A stretch of DNA of 64,000 bases, taken from positions 1,009,943 to 1,073,942 of the forward strand of contig NKIZ01000001.1 of assembly GCA_002256425.1 (NCBI GenBank). The letters run 5' to 3'. The notes beneath the pieces were generated by a model, which saw only the letters and a list, made by a program, of their open reading frames with translations, made no database searches and had not been told where the DNA came from. The position numbers and the translations under genes were made by a program. Source of the DNA: Alphaproteobacteria bacterium PA2. Its GTDB lineage: Bacteria > Pseudomonadota > Alphaproteobacteria > Caulobacterales > Caulobacteraceae. Numbering within the stretch: the stretch's first letter is position 1; each line of letters begins with the position of its first letter. Of the stretch, positions 44,172-53,853 are shown one piece after another.

Positions 44172-45911
44172 ATGTTGCGCAGATACGGGTTGATGGGACT
44201 GGGGTTGCTGCTGGTGCTCGCCGGCTCGATCCTCGCCTGGGCCATACAAACCTCCGGCGGGGTCAAGGTTTCCGATGTCCGCTTCCCGGGGCCGAAAGGC
44301 GTGGTCATGTCGGGCCTGCTTTACACGCCGCGGGGGGTGGACGCCGCCCACCCGGCGCCGGCAGTGCTGGTCAGTCACGGCTACATCAACACCCGTGAAA
44401 TGCAGAGCCCCTTCGCCATCGAGCTGTCCCGTCGCGGCTTTGTGGTTCTGGCCATGGACATGACCGGGCACGGCTATTCCACCGGCAATGTCGGCGCCAA
44501 CGGGTTTGGAGGCCCTGCGGCCCTGGCCTATCTCCAGTCGGTTCCCGGGGTGGACCGGAACAATATCGGCCTGGAAGGGCACAGCCTTGGCGGCGCCCCA
44601 GTCTACATGGCGGCCATCTCCCAACCGCAGGGTTACAAGGCCACTGTCCTTGAAGGGTCTTCACCAGGACTCCTCGGGCCCTCGGTCCCCGTAAACACGC
44701 AACTTCCCCGCAACCTCGCCCTGGTTTTCGGCCAGTTTGACGAATTTGCCGGCCTGATGTGGAAGACCCCAAAGGGTTCGGACATCGCCGGAACGCCAGG
44801 CATCCAGAAGCTGTTCGGCACGGACAAACCCGTGATCGAGGGCAAGGTCTATGGCGATGTCGCCGCCGGGACCGCACGCGTGCTTTACAATCCGCCGATC
44901 ACCCATCCCTGGGAACACTTCTCGAAGGCGGGGGTCGGCCGGGCTGTCGACTGGTTCCAGAATACGCTATCCGGCGCGGCCTCTCCCAGGGATCCATCAG
45001 ACCAGATCTGGATCTGGAAGGAGGTCGGTACCCTGACCGCTTTCGTCGGCTTCGTGATCCTGATGCTGGGAACCTTTCAGGTCCTGTCCCAGCCTGTGGT
45101 CGAAGGCTTCAACGCTCTTGAGGAACCCGCAGGTGGAAAGCCTGGCCCCTCGCGCTGGCTGGGCCTGGCGGTCACCGCCGCCCTGCCGGCCCTGACCTTC
45201 TTCCCCTTCATGAAGCTGGGGGGGCTGTTTGTCCCCATGCGTCTGTTTCCGCAGTACATCCATAACCAGCTGGTGGTCTGGGCCCTGCTCAATGCCGTCC
45301 TGGCGGTAGTGGTTTCCGTGGTCCTGCGGACAGGGAAGTCGAAGGCGCCTTTGGCCTGGCTGCGGGATGGCTGGTTCGCAGGCCTTACGGTTGGTGTCGG
45401 CTACCTGTCCCTCGTTCTGGCTGATCTGGTTTTCAAGGTCGACTTCCGCTTCTGGGTTCTGGGTCTCAAGCCCCTGGACGGGGCGCATTTCGGCATGTTC
45501 CTGGCTTATCTGGTCCCCTGGCTGGTCTATTTCTGGGTGACGATCCGCGCACTTACGGCAGTCCTTCCGCCCCGCTCCGAAGGCGCTGCGGCCCAGTATG
45601 GCTATGCGATTGTCGCCATGGCCGGCGGCTTCGCGGTCCTGTTGCTGATCCAGTACGGGACCCTGTTCGCCACCGGCATGCTGCTGACGCCGACCGAACC
45701 CCTCAACATCATTGTCGCCATCCAGTTCGTGCCCCTGATGACGTCCCTGGCGGTCGTCACGGTCTTCACCTGGCGGCGGACGCGGTCCCATCTGGCCGCC
45801 ACACTGATCTGCGCCCTGATTGTGTCCTGGTATGTAGCTGGCGGCACCGCGGTTCACTGGTCGAAGGACTTTCCCATGGCCATCCCCGGCGCGGCCAAGG
45901 CCAGGACCTGA
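44172..45911 (+). CDS. Alpha/beta hydrolase fused to a membrane domain
   Basis: The product is 579 residues from the ATG at 44172, with GGGGGAA upstream. After an N-terminal membrane helix (LMGLGLLLVLAGSILAWAI), a serine hydrolase domain spans about 35-280, with the nucleophile in LEGHSLGGAP and DMTGHGYS typical of dienelactone-hydrolase or lipase-like members. The C-terminal half contains about seven or eight membrane helices. I know no function for this fusion. Its stop overlaps the start of the MFS gene by one base, so the pair is coupled. Confidence 0.8.
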   Translation: MLRRYGLMGLGLLLVLAGSILAWAIQTSGGVKVSDVRFPGPKGVVMSGLLYTPRGVDAAHPAPAVLVSHGYINTREMQSPFAIELSRRGFVVLAMDMTGHGYSTGNVGANGFGGPAALAYLQSVPGVDRNNIGLEGHSLGGAPVYMAAISQPQGYKATVLEGSSPGLLGPSVPVNTQLPRNLALVFGQFDEFAGLMWKTPKGSDIAGTPGIQKLFGTDKPVIEGKVYGDVAAGTARVLYNPPITHPWEHFSKAGVGRAVDWFQNTLSGAASPRDPSDQIWIWKEVGTLTAFVGFVILMLGTFQVLSQPVVEGFNALEEPAGGKPGPSRWLGLAVTAALPALTFFPFMKLGGLFVPMRLFPQYIHNQLVVWALLNAVLAVVVSVVLRTGKSKAPLAWLRDGWFAGLTVGVGYLSLVLADLVFKVDFRFWVLGLKPLDGAHFGMFLAYLVPWLVYFWVTIRALTAVLPPRSEGAAAQYGYAIVAMAGGFAVLLLIQYGTLFATGMLLTPTEPLNIIVAIQFVPLMTSLAVVTVFTWRRTRSHLAATLICALIVSWYVAGGTAVHWSKDFPMAIPGAAKART

Positions 45912-47299
45912 TGGCCAAGGAGGGCGGCTGGGCCGATGTCCTGGGCGAGGGGCGGCTTCCGCTCTTTGTCCTCATCTGCCTGGGGGTCTGGCTGAATGCT
46001 GCTGACAGTCTGGTCACGGCGACCATCATGCCCAGTGTTGGCAAGGCGCTTGGCGGTTATGCGTTCTTTGGCTGGGCGACGGCGGGCTATCTGCTGGGGG
46101 CGGTTCTGGCCGGCGCCAGCGCAGGGGTCCTGGCGCACCGGTTCGGGCTGCGACGGGCGACGGCGGCGTCAGCCATGCTGTACGCCCTTGGCTGTGTGTT
46201 GAGCGCGGCGGGGCCGAACATTGCGACCTTTCTGGCCGGCCGCCTGCTTCAGGGGATCGGTGGGGGTTGGGTCGTCGGTTTCTGCTCCGTCGCCATCGGT
46301 CTGATGTTTCCCGGCCGCACCCTGCCGAGGGTCTATGCGGCCATCACTTCCGTCTGGGGTGTCGCCAGCCTGCTGGGTCCCCTGATTGGCGGCGTCTTCG
46401 CCGACGCGGGCGTCTGGCGCTGGGTCTTCTGGAGCTTCGCGATCCAGGCGGTTGCCGTCGCCTGTGCGGCCATGAGCATGCTGCCGAAGGGCGATGACGG
46501 AAATGCGCAACACAAGATCGCCTGGGGTACGCTCGGCCTGATCGCTCTTGGCGTGGCCGCAATCGCCATGGCTGATATCGCCGGCAGCCCTGCGCTTTCC
46601 CTTGGCCTGGTCCTCGCTGGACTTGGATTGATGGTCCTGGCGGTCAAGCACGATGGCCGCCAGTCTGTGCGACTTCTGCCCATCTCCGCGGGAGACATGC
46701 GATCTGTTCCGGGGTCCGGCTTTGTGGCCATGTTCCTGATCACCTGCGCCTCAATGGGGTATTCCGTCTACGGTCCGGCGATCCTGCAGACCCTTGCCGG
46801 ACTGAGCGCCTTGACGGCCGGCTATGTCATTGCCCTAGAGGCGGTCGCCTGGACCCTGGCCGGATTGATGGTTGCACACCTCACAGGGGTCTGGCCGGGT
46901 CGGATGATCAGACTTGGGGTCGCCGTGGCTGCTTTGGGGGTGGGGATCAGCGCCCTGGTATTTCCGACTGGATCCGTTGTCGGGGCAGGCATTGCGGGCA
47001 TAATTCTGGGCGGCGGATTTGGCCTGTCATCGGCCTTCATGAGCCAACGCCTGTTAGGCGCATTGCCCGAGGATGAGCGCGGTATTGGCGCCGCCGCGGG
47101 ATCAACTGTCCGACAGACCGGCAATGCTGCTGGCGCCGCCATGGCTGCTGCGGTTGCAAACCTGTCAGGCTTCGCTCACGGATTTACGGCTGAAGGCGCC
47201 AGGGCCGCGGGATTCTGGGTGTTCATTGCCGCGCTTCCTGTGGCGCTCGCCGCAGTCCTGGCCGCCTGGCGTCTGGGGCAGGACAGGCCAGCGACCTAG
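45911..47299 (+). CDS. Major facilitator superfamily transporter
   Basis: The 462-residue protein has 12-14 membrane helices. Early motifs (LGVWLNAADSLVTATIMPSV, GWATAGYLLGAVLAGASAGVLA, RFGLRRATAA with the A-loop basic residues, GRLLQGIGGGWVVGF) match the drug/H+ antiporter branch. This would be an exporter, with an unknown substrate. It is translationally coupled to the upstream hydrolase, which may modify or release what the transporter moves (inference). A copy of the palindromic repeat follows the stop. Confidence 0.88.
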   Translation: MAKEGGWADVLGEGRLPLFVLICLGVWLNAADSLVTATIMPSVGKALGGYAFFGWATAGYLLGAVLAGASAGVLAHRFGLRRATAASAMLYALGCVLSAAGPNIATFLAGRLLQGIGGGWVVGFCSVAIGLMFPGRTLPRVYAAITSVWGVASLLGPLIGGVFADAGVWRWVFWSFAIQAVAVACAAMSMLPKGDDGNAQHKIAWGTLGLIALGVAAIAMADIAGSPALSLGLVLAGLGLMVLAVKHDGRQSVRLLPISAGDMRSVPGSGFVAMFLITCASMGYSVYGPAILQTLAGLSALTAGYVIALEAVAWTLAGLMVAHLTGVWPGRMIRLGVAVAALGVGISALVFPTGSVVGAGIAGIILGGGFGLSSAFMSQRLLGALPEDERGIGAAAGSTVRQTGNAAGAAMAAAVANLSGFAHGFTAEGARAAGFWVFIAALPVALAAVLAAWRLGQDRPAT

Positions 47300-47346
47300 A
47301 GCGCGTTTGTCGCGAAAACCGGTTCCCACTTACCGCGGCATGCTCT
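47297..47346. repeat. Half copy of the palindromic repeat family (hairpin A, reverse orientation)
   Basis: Read on the minus strand this 50-base segment matches hairpin A of the 112-bp repeat at about 43 of 49 positions by my alignment, with a shared core GTAAGTGGGAACCGGTT (TAAG...GGTT in all copies). It lies between two convergent genes and overlaps the 3' end of the AlgX-like gene. Confidence 0.85.
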
Positions 47347-48523
47347 GGAGCGGGAACTGCGCCTTCACTACGGCGTCGATCCGGGCCTTGGCGGCCTCCG
47401 AGGGCTGGGGGCCGTCCCCAAGGGACGCCGGAATGCCGGACTCGATCACCTCGAGCACGACCACATCAGGATGAAACCGGTTGATCAGGTCCTCGCGCCA
47501 GGTCCCATCCTGATTGTGCGTCAGGATCAGCCGGCTGAAATGGCTGTAAAGAAATGGAACCAGGGCGTTGGAGAATGAATCCCGGCTCATCATCAGGACG
47601 GGCTTTCCGGCCTGACCTGTGTCGACCACCTGTGGCCCGGTCCAGCTACGGTTCTCGCCCAGAAAAATGGTGTTCAGCCGCCCTTCCGCCTGCTTGTCGC
47701 TATGGTCCTGGTAGGTCAGTTTCACGAAGCTGGAGACACCCAGCATCATGGCCAGATCCCGCGGACCCCAAAGGGCGACAGGATTGGCCTGAAAGTCGGA
47801 AAGGGGCCGAGGGTCTTCGCCGACCCCCATCGCCTTCAGCCGGTTCATCATGCCCACATAGCCGTAGTGCGCGCCCAGCCCGGTCCAGTGCGTGTCGTGC
47901 CGGCTGAACAGACCCGGAGATGACTTCGCCGGTTCCTGCAGGAAGTCATACAGATAGAGGATGTCGCCCGCCTGGGCGGCTCTGGCCATGCCCGGCAGGA
48001 CCATGGCGGGCCTCTGGGCGCTGGCCTTGAACCAGTAAGGCGCCAACTGCGGATAGAGGGCTTCCTTCTGTGGTGGGCTGACCACCAGATACTTGATGCC
48101 GCGCTGCTGGAGGTACTCTGTCCGACCTGCGAGATGATACATGGCCTCCCGGGCGGTGGGCGCGCCCAGGGGCGGATCATTCCGGATTTCCCCGAGATGA
48201 GTGTCGTTGTCGTAGAACAACCACCCGTCTCTTCCGACGATCACCTTCCCGGAGCCCGACACGCCAAAGGGCATGCGCGCTGCGTTCAGCCAGCCGATGA
48301 GATAGGGGCGCGCAGGGAAGCGATCTGCGACATAGGCGTTCAGCTCATTGCGATAGTCCTCAAGATCGCCGGGGCCTCTGATCGGCGCGGGCAGGGTCGC
48401 CAGGACGCGCTGCTCGTCCAATTCCGGCGCGACCGCAATTTTCGGCAGGAGAAAGCCGCCCGCCAGGGTCAGGACCGTCAGTCCAATCAGCGCCCGCCAA
48501 TGCCAGGTGTGGGACGAGACCAT
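47330..48523 (-). CDS. AlgX/AlgJ-like SGNH O-acetyltransferase component
   Basis: The 397-residue product has an N-terminal signal anchor (WRALIGLTVLTLAGGFLL) and an ALGX/AlgJ domain: WLFYDNDTH at the start, the Asp-His catalytic pair in RHDTHWTGLGAHYGY and the Ser region in LMMSRDSFSNAL. These proteins accept acetyl groups passed through an AlgI-type membrane partner and put them on extracellular polysaccharide. The AlgI-like gene is one base upstream. The last five codons and the stop (QSMPR) come from the repeat element. Confidence 0.87.
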   Translation of the reverse strand: MVSSHTWHWRALIGLTVLTLAGGFLLPKIAVAPELDEQRVLATLPAPIRGPGDLEDYRNELNAYVADRFPARPYLIGWLNAARMPFGVSGSGKVIVGRDGWLFYDNDTHLGEIRNDPPLGAPTAREAMYHLAGRTEYLQQRGIKYLVVSPPQKEALYPQLAPYWFKASAQRPAMVLPGMARAAQAGDILYLYDFLQEPAKSSPGLFSRHDTHWTGLGAHYGYVGMMNRLKAMGVGEDPRPLSDFQANPVALWGPRDLAMMLGVSSFVKLTYQDHSDKQAEGRLNTIFLGENRSWTGPQVVDTGQAGKPVLMMSRDSFSNALVPFLYSHFSRLILTHNQDGTWREDLINRFHPDVVVLEVIESGIPASLGDGPQPSEAAKARIDAVVKAQFPLQSMPR

Positions 48524-48524
48524 G

Positions 48525-49949
48525 TCAGAACCTGAAATAGAGGAAGGGATTGAGCGAGCTGTTGACCAGGTGGGCCACGCTCAGGATGAGGCCCGGGATC
48601 AGGACAAGGACCGGCAGTATGTGCGCTGCACGGGTGTCTTCAACAGCCGCACCTGAGTCGGCCCGCGGCGCCTTAAGGCGATCAAGGAGGGCGGGAAGGG
48701 TTGGAAATGCCAGGATCACGCCCAGGAAAAGGGCGGTTGTCACTTCAGCATTGAGCAGGACCAGGACGTCGACTTCCCCTTGCCACAGAGCCTTCGGCGC
48801 GAACATGGCGGCCAGGTACTGTCCGGCGGCGGGAAGGTCGGGAGCGCGGAAAATGACCCAACCGACCATGACCGCGAGTAGGGCGTAGGCGTGGCGCACC
48901 ACCCTTGGCAAGGCGGTCAGAATGCGGGCCAGGCCGAAGCGCTCCAGCATGAGGAAGGTCCCGTGATAGAGGCCCCACACCACAAAGCTCCAGGCCGCGC
49001 CGTGCCATAGACCGGTCAACAGGAAGACGATCAGCAGGTTGCGGACCGTGGCTGCCAGCCCACCCCTGTTGCCGCCCAGGGGAATGTAGACATAGTCCCG
49101 GAACCACGATGAGAGCGAAATGTGCCACCGCCGCCAGAAGTCGGTGATCGAGGCCGCTGCATAGGGGTAGTTGAAGTTCTTCGGATAGGTGAAGCCCAGC
49201 ATGAAGGCCAGGCCGATGGCCATGTTGGAATAGCCGCAGAAGTCGAAATAGATCTGCAGGGTATAGGCCAGGGCCCCCAGCCAGGCGCTGCCGCCATCCA
49301 GGGTGGCGGCGCCGAAGGCATAGTCCGCCAGGGGCGCCACCTGGTTGGCCACCAGCACCTTCTGGCAAAGCCCGATAATGAAGTACTGGATTCCAAGTCC
49401 CACATGGGTCGACTTGCGGCGGTCCGCATGCATTTCGTCGACAATGTCGGCGTATCTGACGATCGGCCCGGCGATCAGGTGCGGGAACATCAGGATGTAG
49501 GCTGAGAACCTGATCAGGTCCTTCTCGGCCCTCACCTGGCCCCGGGCGACATCCACCAGGTAGCTGACCAGCTGGAAGGTGAAGAAGGAAATGCCCAGGG
49601 GCAGGGCCAGGGTAACCTCGGGCAGGGGAGATCCCGGCAGCAGGGCGTCGAGGTTGTGAGCCAGGAAGCCTGCATACTTGAAGATGCCCAGAACGCCGAA
49701 ATCAATGGCCACTGTCGCTGCGACCAGGGCGGTGCGGCGACCTCCGGTCGATAGGCGGTCTATGCCGATCGCCGCCAGATAGTTCAGTAATATCAACCCG
49801 CCGAGCAGGAAGATGTATGGGCCTTCTCCCCAGACATAGAAGGCCACACTGCCAACCAGAAGGGCGCCTGTCCGCCAGCCGGCCAGGTAGTAGCCCAGCA
49901 GGAAGACCGGCAGGAAATAGAAGATGAAGATGATGGAGCTAAAGACCAT
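48525..49949 (-). CDS. MBOAT-family O-acyltransferase (AlgI/DltB type)
   Basis: The 474-residue protein has ten or more membrane helices with the MBOAT signature: FWRRWHISLSSWFRDYVYIP in the middle and the catalytic His in LTGLWHGAAWSFVVWGLYHG. It moves acyl (usually acetyl) groups across the membrane for polymer O-acetylation. With the AlgX-like neighbour it forms a minimal acetylation module. No alginate or cellulose synthase is adjacent, so the polymer is unknown. Confidence 0.92.
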   Translation of the reverse strand: MVFSSIIFIFYFLPVFLLGYYLAGWRTGALLVGSVAFYVWGEGPYIFLLGGLILLNYLAAIGIDRLSTGGRRTALVAATVAIDFGVLGIFKYAGFLAHNLDALLPGSPLPEVTLALPLGISFFTFQLVSYLVDVARGQVRAEKDLIRFSAYILMFPHLIAGPIVRYADIVDEMHADRRKSTHVGLGIQYFIIGLCQKVLVANQVAPLADYAFGAATLDGGSAWLGALAYTLQIYFDFCGYSNMAIGLAFMLGFTYPKNFNYPYAAASITDFWRRWHISLSSWFRDYVYIPLGGNRGGLAATVRNLLIVFLLTGLWHGAAWSFVVWGLYHGTFLMLERFGLARILTALPRVVRHAYALLAVMVGWVIFRAPDLPAAGQYLAAMFAPKALWQGEVDVLVLLNAEVTTALFLGVILAFPTLPALLDRLKAPRADSGAAVEDTRAAHILPVLVLIPGLILSVAHLVNSSLNPFLYFRF

Positions 49950-50053
49950 GCCTGCGCCGCCGTCCCCCTGATCCAGCCGGGTATCCCGGCGCCGCCAAGT
50001 CTTGGCAGGGCTCCGCGCCTTTGGCTAGTCGAACACCTCCGCCGAATTGAAGG

Positions 50054-51304
50054 CTAGAGTTGGTCCAGGCCATAGGCGGCGTGCAGGGCGCGGACCGCCA
50101 GTTCCGTATAGGCCGCGTCGATCAGCACGCTGATCTTGATCTCCGAGGTGGAGATGACCTGGATGTTGACGCCCTTTTCGGCCAGGGCGCCGAACATGGT
50201 CTTGGCCACGCCGGTATGGCTGCGCATGCCGACGCCGATCACCGAAACCTTCGATACGTCCTCGTTCACCTGGACGTCGTCAAAGCCGATCCGGGGCTGG
50301 GCGGCGCGGATGATTTCGACCGTCCGGGCGGCGTCACGCTTGCCGACGGTGAATTCCATATTGGCCGTGTCCGCAGTGCGCGCGTGGCTCTGGACGATCA
50401 TGTCCACATTGACGTTTGCGTCAGCCAGGGCGCCGAAGATTTCCGACGACACGCCGGGATGGTCGGGCAGGCCGAACAGGCTGATCTTGGCCTCATCGCG
50501 GCTGTAGGCGACGCCGCTGACAATCCGCTTTTCCATGATCTCTTCCTCGTCGCACACAACGGTGCCTTGGCCGGGCGCTTCGCCTGGCTCGACAAAACTG
50601 GACAATACCCGCACCGGCACATTCTTCGCCATGGCCAGTTCGACCGAGCGGGTCTGCAGGACCTTGGCCCCTAGGGACGCCATTTCCAGCATCTCTTCAT
50701 AAGAGATCTTGGACAACTTCCGCGCCTTGGACTCGATGCGGGGATCGGTGGTGTAGACGCCGTCGACGTCCGTATAGATGTCGCAGCGGATGGCTTTCAC
50801 CGCAGCGGCGATGGCGACTGCGCTGGTGTCGGATCCGCCACGGCCCAGGGTGGCGATGCGGCCATCCCGTGTGACGCCCTGGAAGCCGGCGATCACGGCG
50901 ATCTCGCCCGTATCCATGGCGGCTGTCAGCTTGTCGGCCTCAACATCATCAATGCGGGAGCGGCCATGGGCGTCGTCGGCGATGATCGGGATCTGCCAGC
51001 CCATCCAGGACCTGGCAGGCAGGCCCATGTTGCGCAGGGTCATGGCCAGCAGGCCGGCGGTCACCTGTTCACCGGAGGCTACAACGACATCGTATTCATC
51101 GTCAGAAGGCGGCAGCCCCTGGGCGGCGGGGCCGGCGCCATCAGTCCAGGCCACCAGTTCATTGGTCTTGCCCGCCATGGCCGACACGACGACAGCAACC
51201 TTGTGGCCAGCGGCGACTTCGGCCGCGACCAGGCGTCCGACCCTGCGGATGCGTTCCAGGTCGGCCACCGAGGTGCCGCCGAATTTCATTACGAGCCGAG
51301 ACAT
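50054..51304 (-). CDS. lysC: Aspartate kinase
   Basis: The 416-residue protein starts MSRLVMKFGGTSVADLERI, with the KFGGTS kinase motif. TLGRGGSDTSAVAIAAAVKA binds aspartate and ATP, and two ACT domains (about 265-410) give feedback control by lysine and/or threonine. It makes aspartyl phosphate for Lys, Met, Thr and diaminopimelate synthesis. It is divergent from ubiG with 112 bases between starts. Confidence 0.97.
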   Translation of the reverse strand: MSRLVMKFGGTSVADLERIRRVGRLVAAEVAAGHKVAVVVSAMAGKTNELVAWTDGAGPAAQGLPPSDDEYDVVVASGEQVTAGLLAMTLRNMGLPARSWMGWQIPIIADDAHGRSRIDDVEADKLTAAMDTGEIAVIAGFQGVTRDGRIATLGRGGSDTSAVAIAAAVKAIRCDIYTDVDGVYTTDPRIESKARKLSKISYEEMLEMASLGAKVLQTRSVELAMAKNVPVRVLSSFVEPGEAPGQGTVVCDEEEIMEKRIVSGVAYSRDEAKISLFGLPDHPGVSSEIFGALADANVNVDMIVQSHARTADTANMEFTVGKRDAARTVEIIRAAQPRIGFDDVQVNEDVSKVSVIGVGMRSHTGVAKTMFGALAEKGVNIQVISTSEIKISVLIDAAYTELAVRALHAAYGLDQL

Positions 51305-51416
51305 GGCTTTTGGCGACAGCTCCTTGGTCGCGGGGGAGGGGGCGTCATAAACGGACAGACGGCGGTCGGCAACGCTTCCCCTTCGCGTTCGGGCTGCAAA
51401 GCGCTAAAAGGGGGGC

Positions 51417-52166
51417 ATGACGACAATCGTTTCCAGTGTTGACCCGGCCGAAGTCGAGCGCTTTTCAAGAATTGCAGCCGAGTGGTGGGACCCCAAGGGC
51501 AAGTTCGCGCCCCTGCACAAGTTCAACCCGGTTAGGCTGGGCTTCATCAGAGATCAGGCCCTTGTCCGCTTTGGGCGCGACGGGTCCGACCGCAGGCCCT
51601 TCGAGGGCCTCAAACTGCTCGATATCGGTTGCGGCGGCGGCTTGCTGTCGGAACCCATGAGCCGGCTGGGTTTCGATGTGACCGGGGTCGACGCCTCTGA
51701 GCGCAATATCGGTACTGCCAGCGCCCATGCGGCCCAGGTGGGCGCAAAGGTCACCTATCTCTGCTCTACGGCTGAACAGCTAGAGGCGGATGGCGCTGGT
51801 CCCTATGACGTCATCCTGAACATGGAAGTGATCGAGCACGTGGCCGATCCCGCCGCCTACCTCCGGACCTGCGGCCGCCTGCTGGCCCCGGGCGGCATCA
51901 TGATTGTCGCCACGCTCAACCGTACGCTCAAGGCCCTGGCCCTGGCCAAGATCGGCGCAGAATACGTGCTGAGATGGCTGCCGGCGGGGACCCATGACTG
52001 GTCCAAGTTCCTCAAACCTTCGGAACTGCGGGGTTTCATGACCGGTGAACCCCTGGCCATTCAAGGCCCCTTCGGGGTTGTCTTCGACCCCTTGACTGGC
52101 CGCTGGTCGCAATCGATGGACTGCGACATCAACTACATGATGACGATGACGCGGGACGCGGCGTAA
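51417..52166 (+). CDS. ubiG: Ubiquinone 3-O-methyltransferase
   Basis: The 249-residue product has the UbiG signature: [22 protein letters not shown], the AdoMet motif [38 protein letters not shown] and [15 protein letters not shown]. It performs both O-methylation steps of ubiquinone synthesis. A G-rich ribosome site (AAAAGGGGGG) lies immediately before the ATG. It heads a run of three methyltransferase genes. Confidence 0.97.
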   Translation: MTTIVSSVDPAEVERFSRIAAEWWDPKGKFAPLHKFNPVRLGFIRDQALVRFGRDGSDRRPFEGLKLLDIGCGGGLLSEPMSRLGFDVTGVDASERNIGTASAHAAQVGAKVTYLCSTAEQLEADGAGPYDVILNMEVIEHVADPAAYLRTCGRLLAPGGIMIVATLNRTLKALALAKIGAEYVLRWLPAGTHDWSKFLKPSELRGFMTGEPLAIQGPFGVVFDPLTGRWSQSMDCDINYMMTMTRDAA

Positions 52167-52193
52167 AGAGCCCCCGCAAAAGGATTCCGAAGA

Positions 52194-52997
52194 ATGCCGT
52201 CCCTACGGGTGATCAGCCACGCCTTCCGCGCCTGGCGCCGCAATATGAGATGGGCCAAGCATGAGCCCGAAACGCCCTATCTGGCGGACCTGCTCTCCGG
52301 CTCTCCGGTCTGTCTGCATGTGGGCGCCAGCGATGGCCGCCACTCCTATGTGATGACCCAGGTAGCGCCGTCGGCCCAGATTCACGCCTTTGAACCCTCG
52401 GGCTTCACCTTCGAAGTGCTGAAACTGTGCCTCGCCTGGCACGGCATTGCCCGGCAGGTGCGGCCCATCCACGCCGCTGTCTCTGATGCGCCGGGGGAAA
52501 TGCTTCTGGTGACGCCCAAGAAGACCTCCGGACGGATGGGGCGCGCCTATGCCTTCGTCGCCGATGCGGCGCCCGAAGGTAAGGTTCGTCCTGACCTGGA
52601 GGACACGGGCGTCGAGGTCCAGCCGACCCCGGTGGTCACCCTGGACGAGTACTGCAGGTCGCAGGGGATCACCCGGGTCGACTTCATCCGGATGGACATC
52701 GAGGGCGCTGAGCAGAAGGCGCTGAAGGGCGCCGAAGGCATTCTCGACCGCGACAAGCCCCATGTCCTGATCGAGATCCATCCGGCCATGCTGACCGAGC
52801 GGTTCGGTGGCTCGGCCGAGGCGGTCGTCGACATTTTCCGGTCCCGGGGATATCGCATGTTCGCCCTGAACGGCGATCGTCTGGAAGAGCGGACCACGGT
52901 CCTGCCGGGCGCAGACTGGAAAGACTACTTCTTCGTCCATCCCACCCGGGCGCCCCGTCTGCCTGACGGGGTCTTCAAAGCGCGCATGGCGGCCTGA
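52194..52997 (+). CDS. FkbM-family methyltransferase
   Basis: The 267-residue protein has the FkbM features LHVGASDGRHSYVM (AdoMet loop), IHAFEPSGFTFEVLK and DFIRMDIEGAEQKALKGA. FkbM proteins O-methylate sugars or natural products. It follows ubiG by 27 bases with AAGGA before the start. The substrate is unknown; a surface polysaccharide sugar is the usual guess. Confidence 0.88.
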   Translation: MPSLRVISHAFRAWRRNMRWAKHEPETPYLADLLSGSPVCLHVGASDGRHSYVMTQVAPSAQIHAFEPSGFTFEVLKLCLAWHGIARQVRPIHAAVSDAPGEMLLVTPKKTSGRMGRAYAFVADAAPEGKVRPDLEDTGVEVQPTPVVTLDEYCRSQGITRVDFIRMDIEGAEQKALKGAEGILDRDKPHVLIEIHPAMLTERFGGSAEAVVDIFRSRGYRMFALNGDRLEERTTVLPGADWKDYFFVHPTRAPRLPDGVFKARMAA

Positions 52998-53011
52998 GGC
53001 TGTCCTAATCC

Positions 53012-53770
53012 ATGGTCAAGGCCCGTCCCTACTATGCTTCGGGCGCGGCCTCGTCGCGCTATTACGACCTTGTAGCGTCGGCAGATCGGTCCATTGCGAA
53101 CGATGTCGCCCTCTTTGGTCAGCTGGCGCCTGCGGAAGGGCGCATTCTGGAACTGGGCTCTGGCACGGGTAGGGTGACCTCCGCCCTGGCTGCTCAGGGG
53201 TTTTCCGTCCTGGGCGTCGAGATCGCCCCTTCCATGCTGTCCCAGGCCCAGGCCGCGCGCGCCAGGGCCCCTGAAGGGGTACAGGCCCGCCTTCGGTATG
53301 TTCTTGGCGACATGACGTCCCTGACGCTTGGCGAGACGTTCGATGCCGTCATCTGTCCCTTTTATGGCCTGGCCCATATTCCCCGGGGCGCAGCATGGCA
53401 GAACACATTCAACGGGGTCTTCAAGCACCTGCGCCCCGGCGGGCTTGCCGGGTTTCACATGCCTGACGCCAGCAAGATGGCCCTGCCGCCGCCGCCGCCC
53501 AATGTTCCGGTCTTTCAGCAGGCAACCGCTGACGGCGCCAGCCTGACCCTCTATGTGCTGGAACATACCTTCCGGCAGGGCCTCGATCGCATGGACATTA
53601 CCCTGGATTATGTGGTCTCAGGTCCCCAGGGCGTTCTGCACAATCCAGAACGGCTGACCTATTATGCGGGAGATCCGGACCCCTTCGCCATCAAGGCCGG
53701 GCTCATCCTTGATCGCCCGCCCGTGGCCCTGGCAGAGCAGGGTCAGGTCCATATCTACCGGCGCCCTTAG
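53012..53770 (+). CDS. Class I SAM-dependent methyltransferase
   Basis: The 252-residue product begins with a 30-residue lead containing SRYYDLVASADRS, then the AdoMet motif ILELGSGTGRVTSALAAQG and a MTSLTLGETFDAVICPF acidic segment. After about residue 150 a beta-rich C-terminal part follows. It resembles small-molecule methyltransferases without a clear named family. It lies 14 bases after the FkbM gene, so the three methyltransferase genes are probably one operon. Confidence 0.82.
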   Translation: MVKARPYYASGAASSRYYDLVASADRSIANDVALFGQLAPAEGRILELGSGTGRVTSALAAQGFSVLGVEIAPSMLSQAQAARARAPEGVQARLRYVLGDMTSLTLGETFDAVICPFYGLAHIPRGAAWQNTFNGVFKHLRPGGLAGFHMPDASKMALPPPPPNVPVFQQATADGASLTLYVLEHTFRQGLDRMDITLDYVVSGPQGVLHNPERLTYYAGDPDPFAIKAGLILDRPPVALAEQGQVHIYRRP

Positions 53771-53853
53771 CCCGGGAAGGACTTCAGCCCCTAGTCCTGA
53801 ATGAACTCCCAAACTAGACTTCCCGACAAAATGGCGTCGGGAGTTGAAACATT

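Noticed and set aside
43980..44624. N-terminal extension of ptsP
   Set aside because: The frame stays open, but this part overlaps the hydrolase gene on the other strand, is not protein-like, and the GAF domain and ribosome site support the start at 43979.
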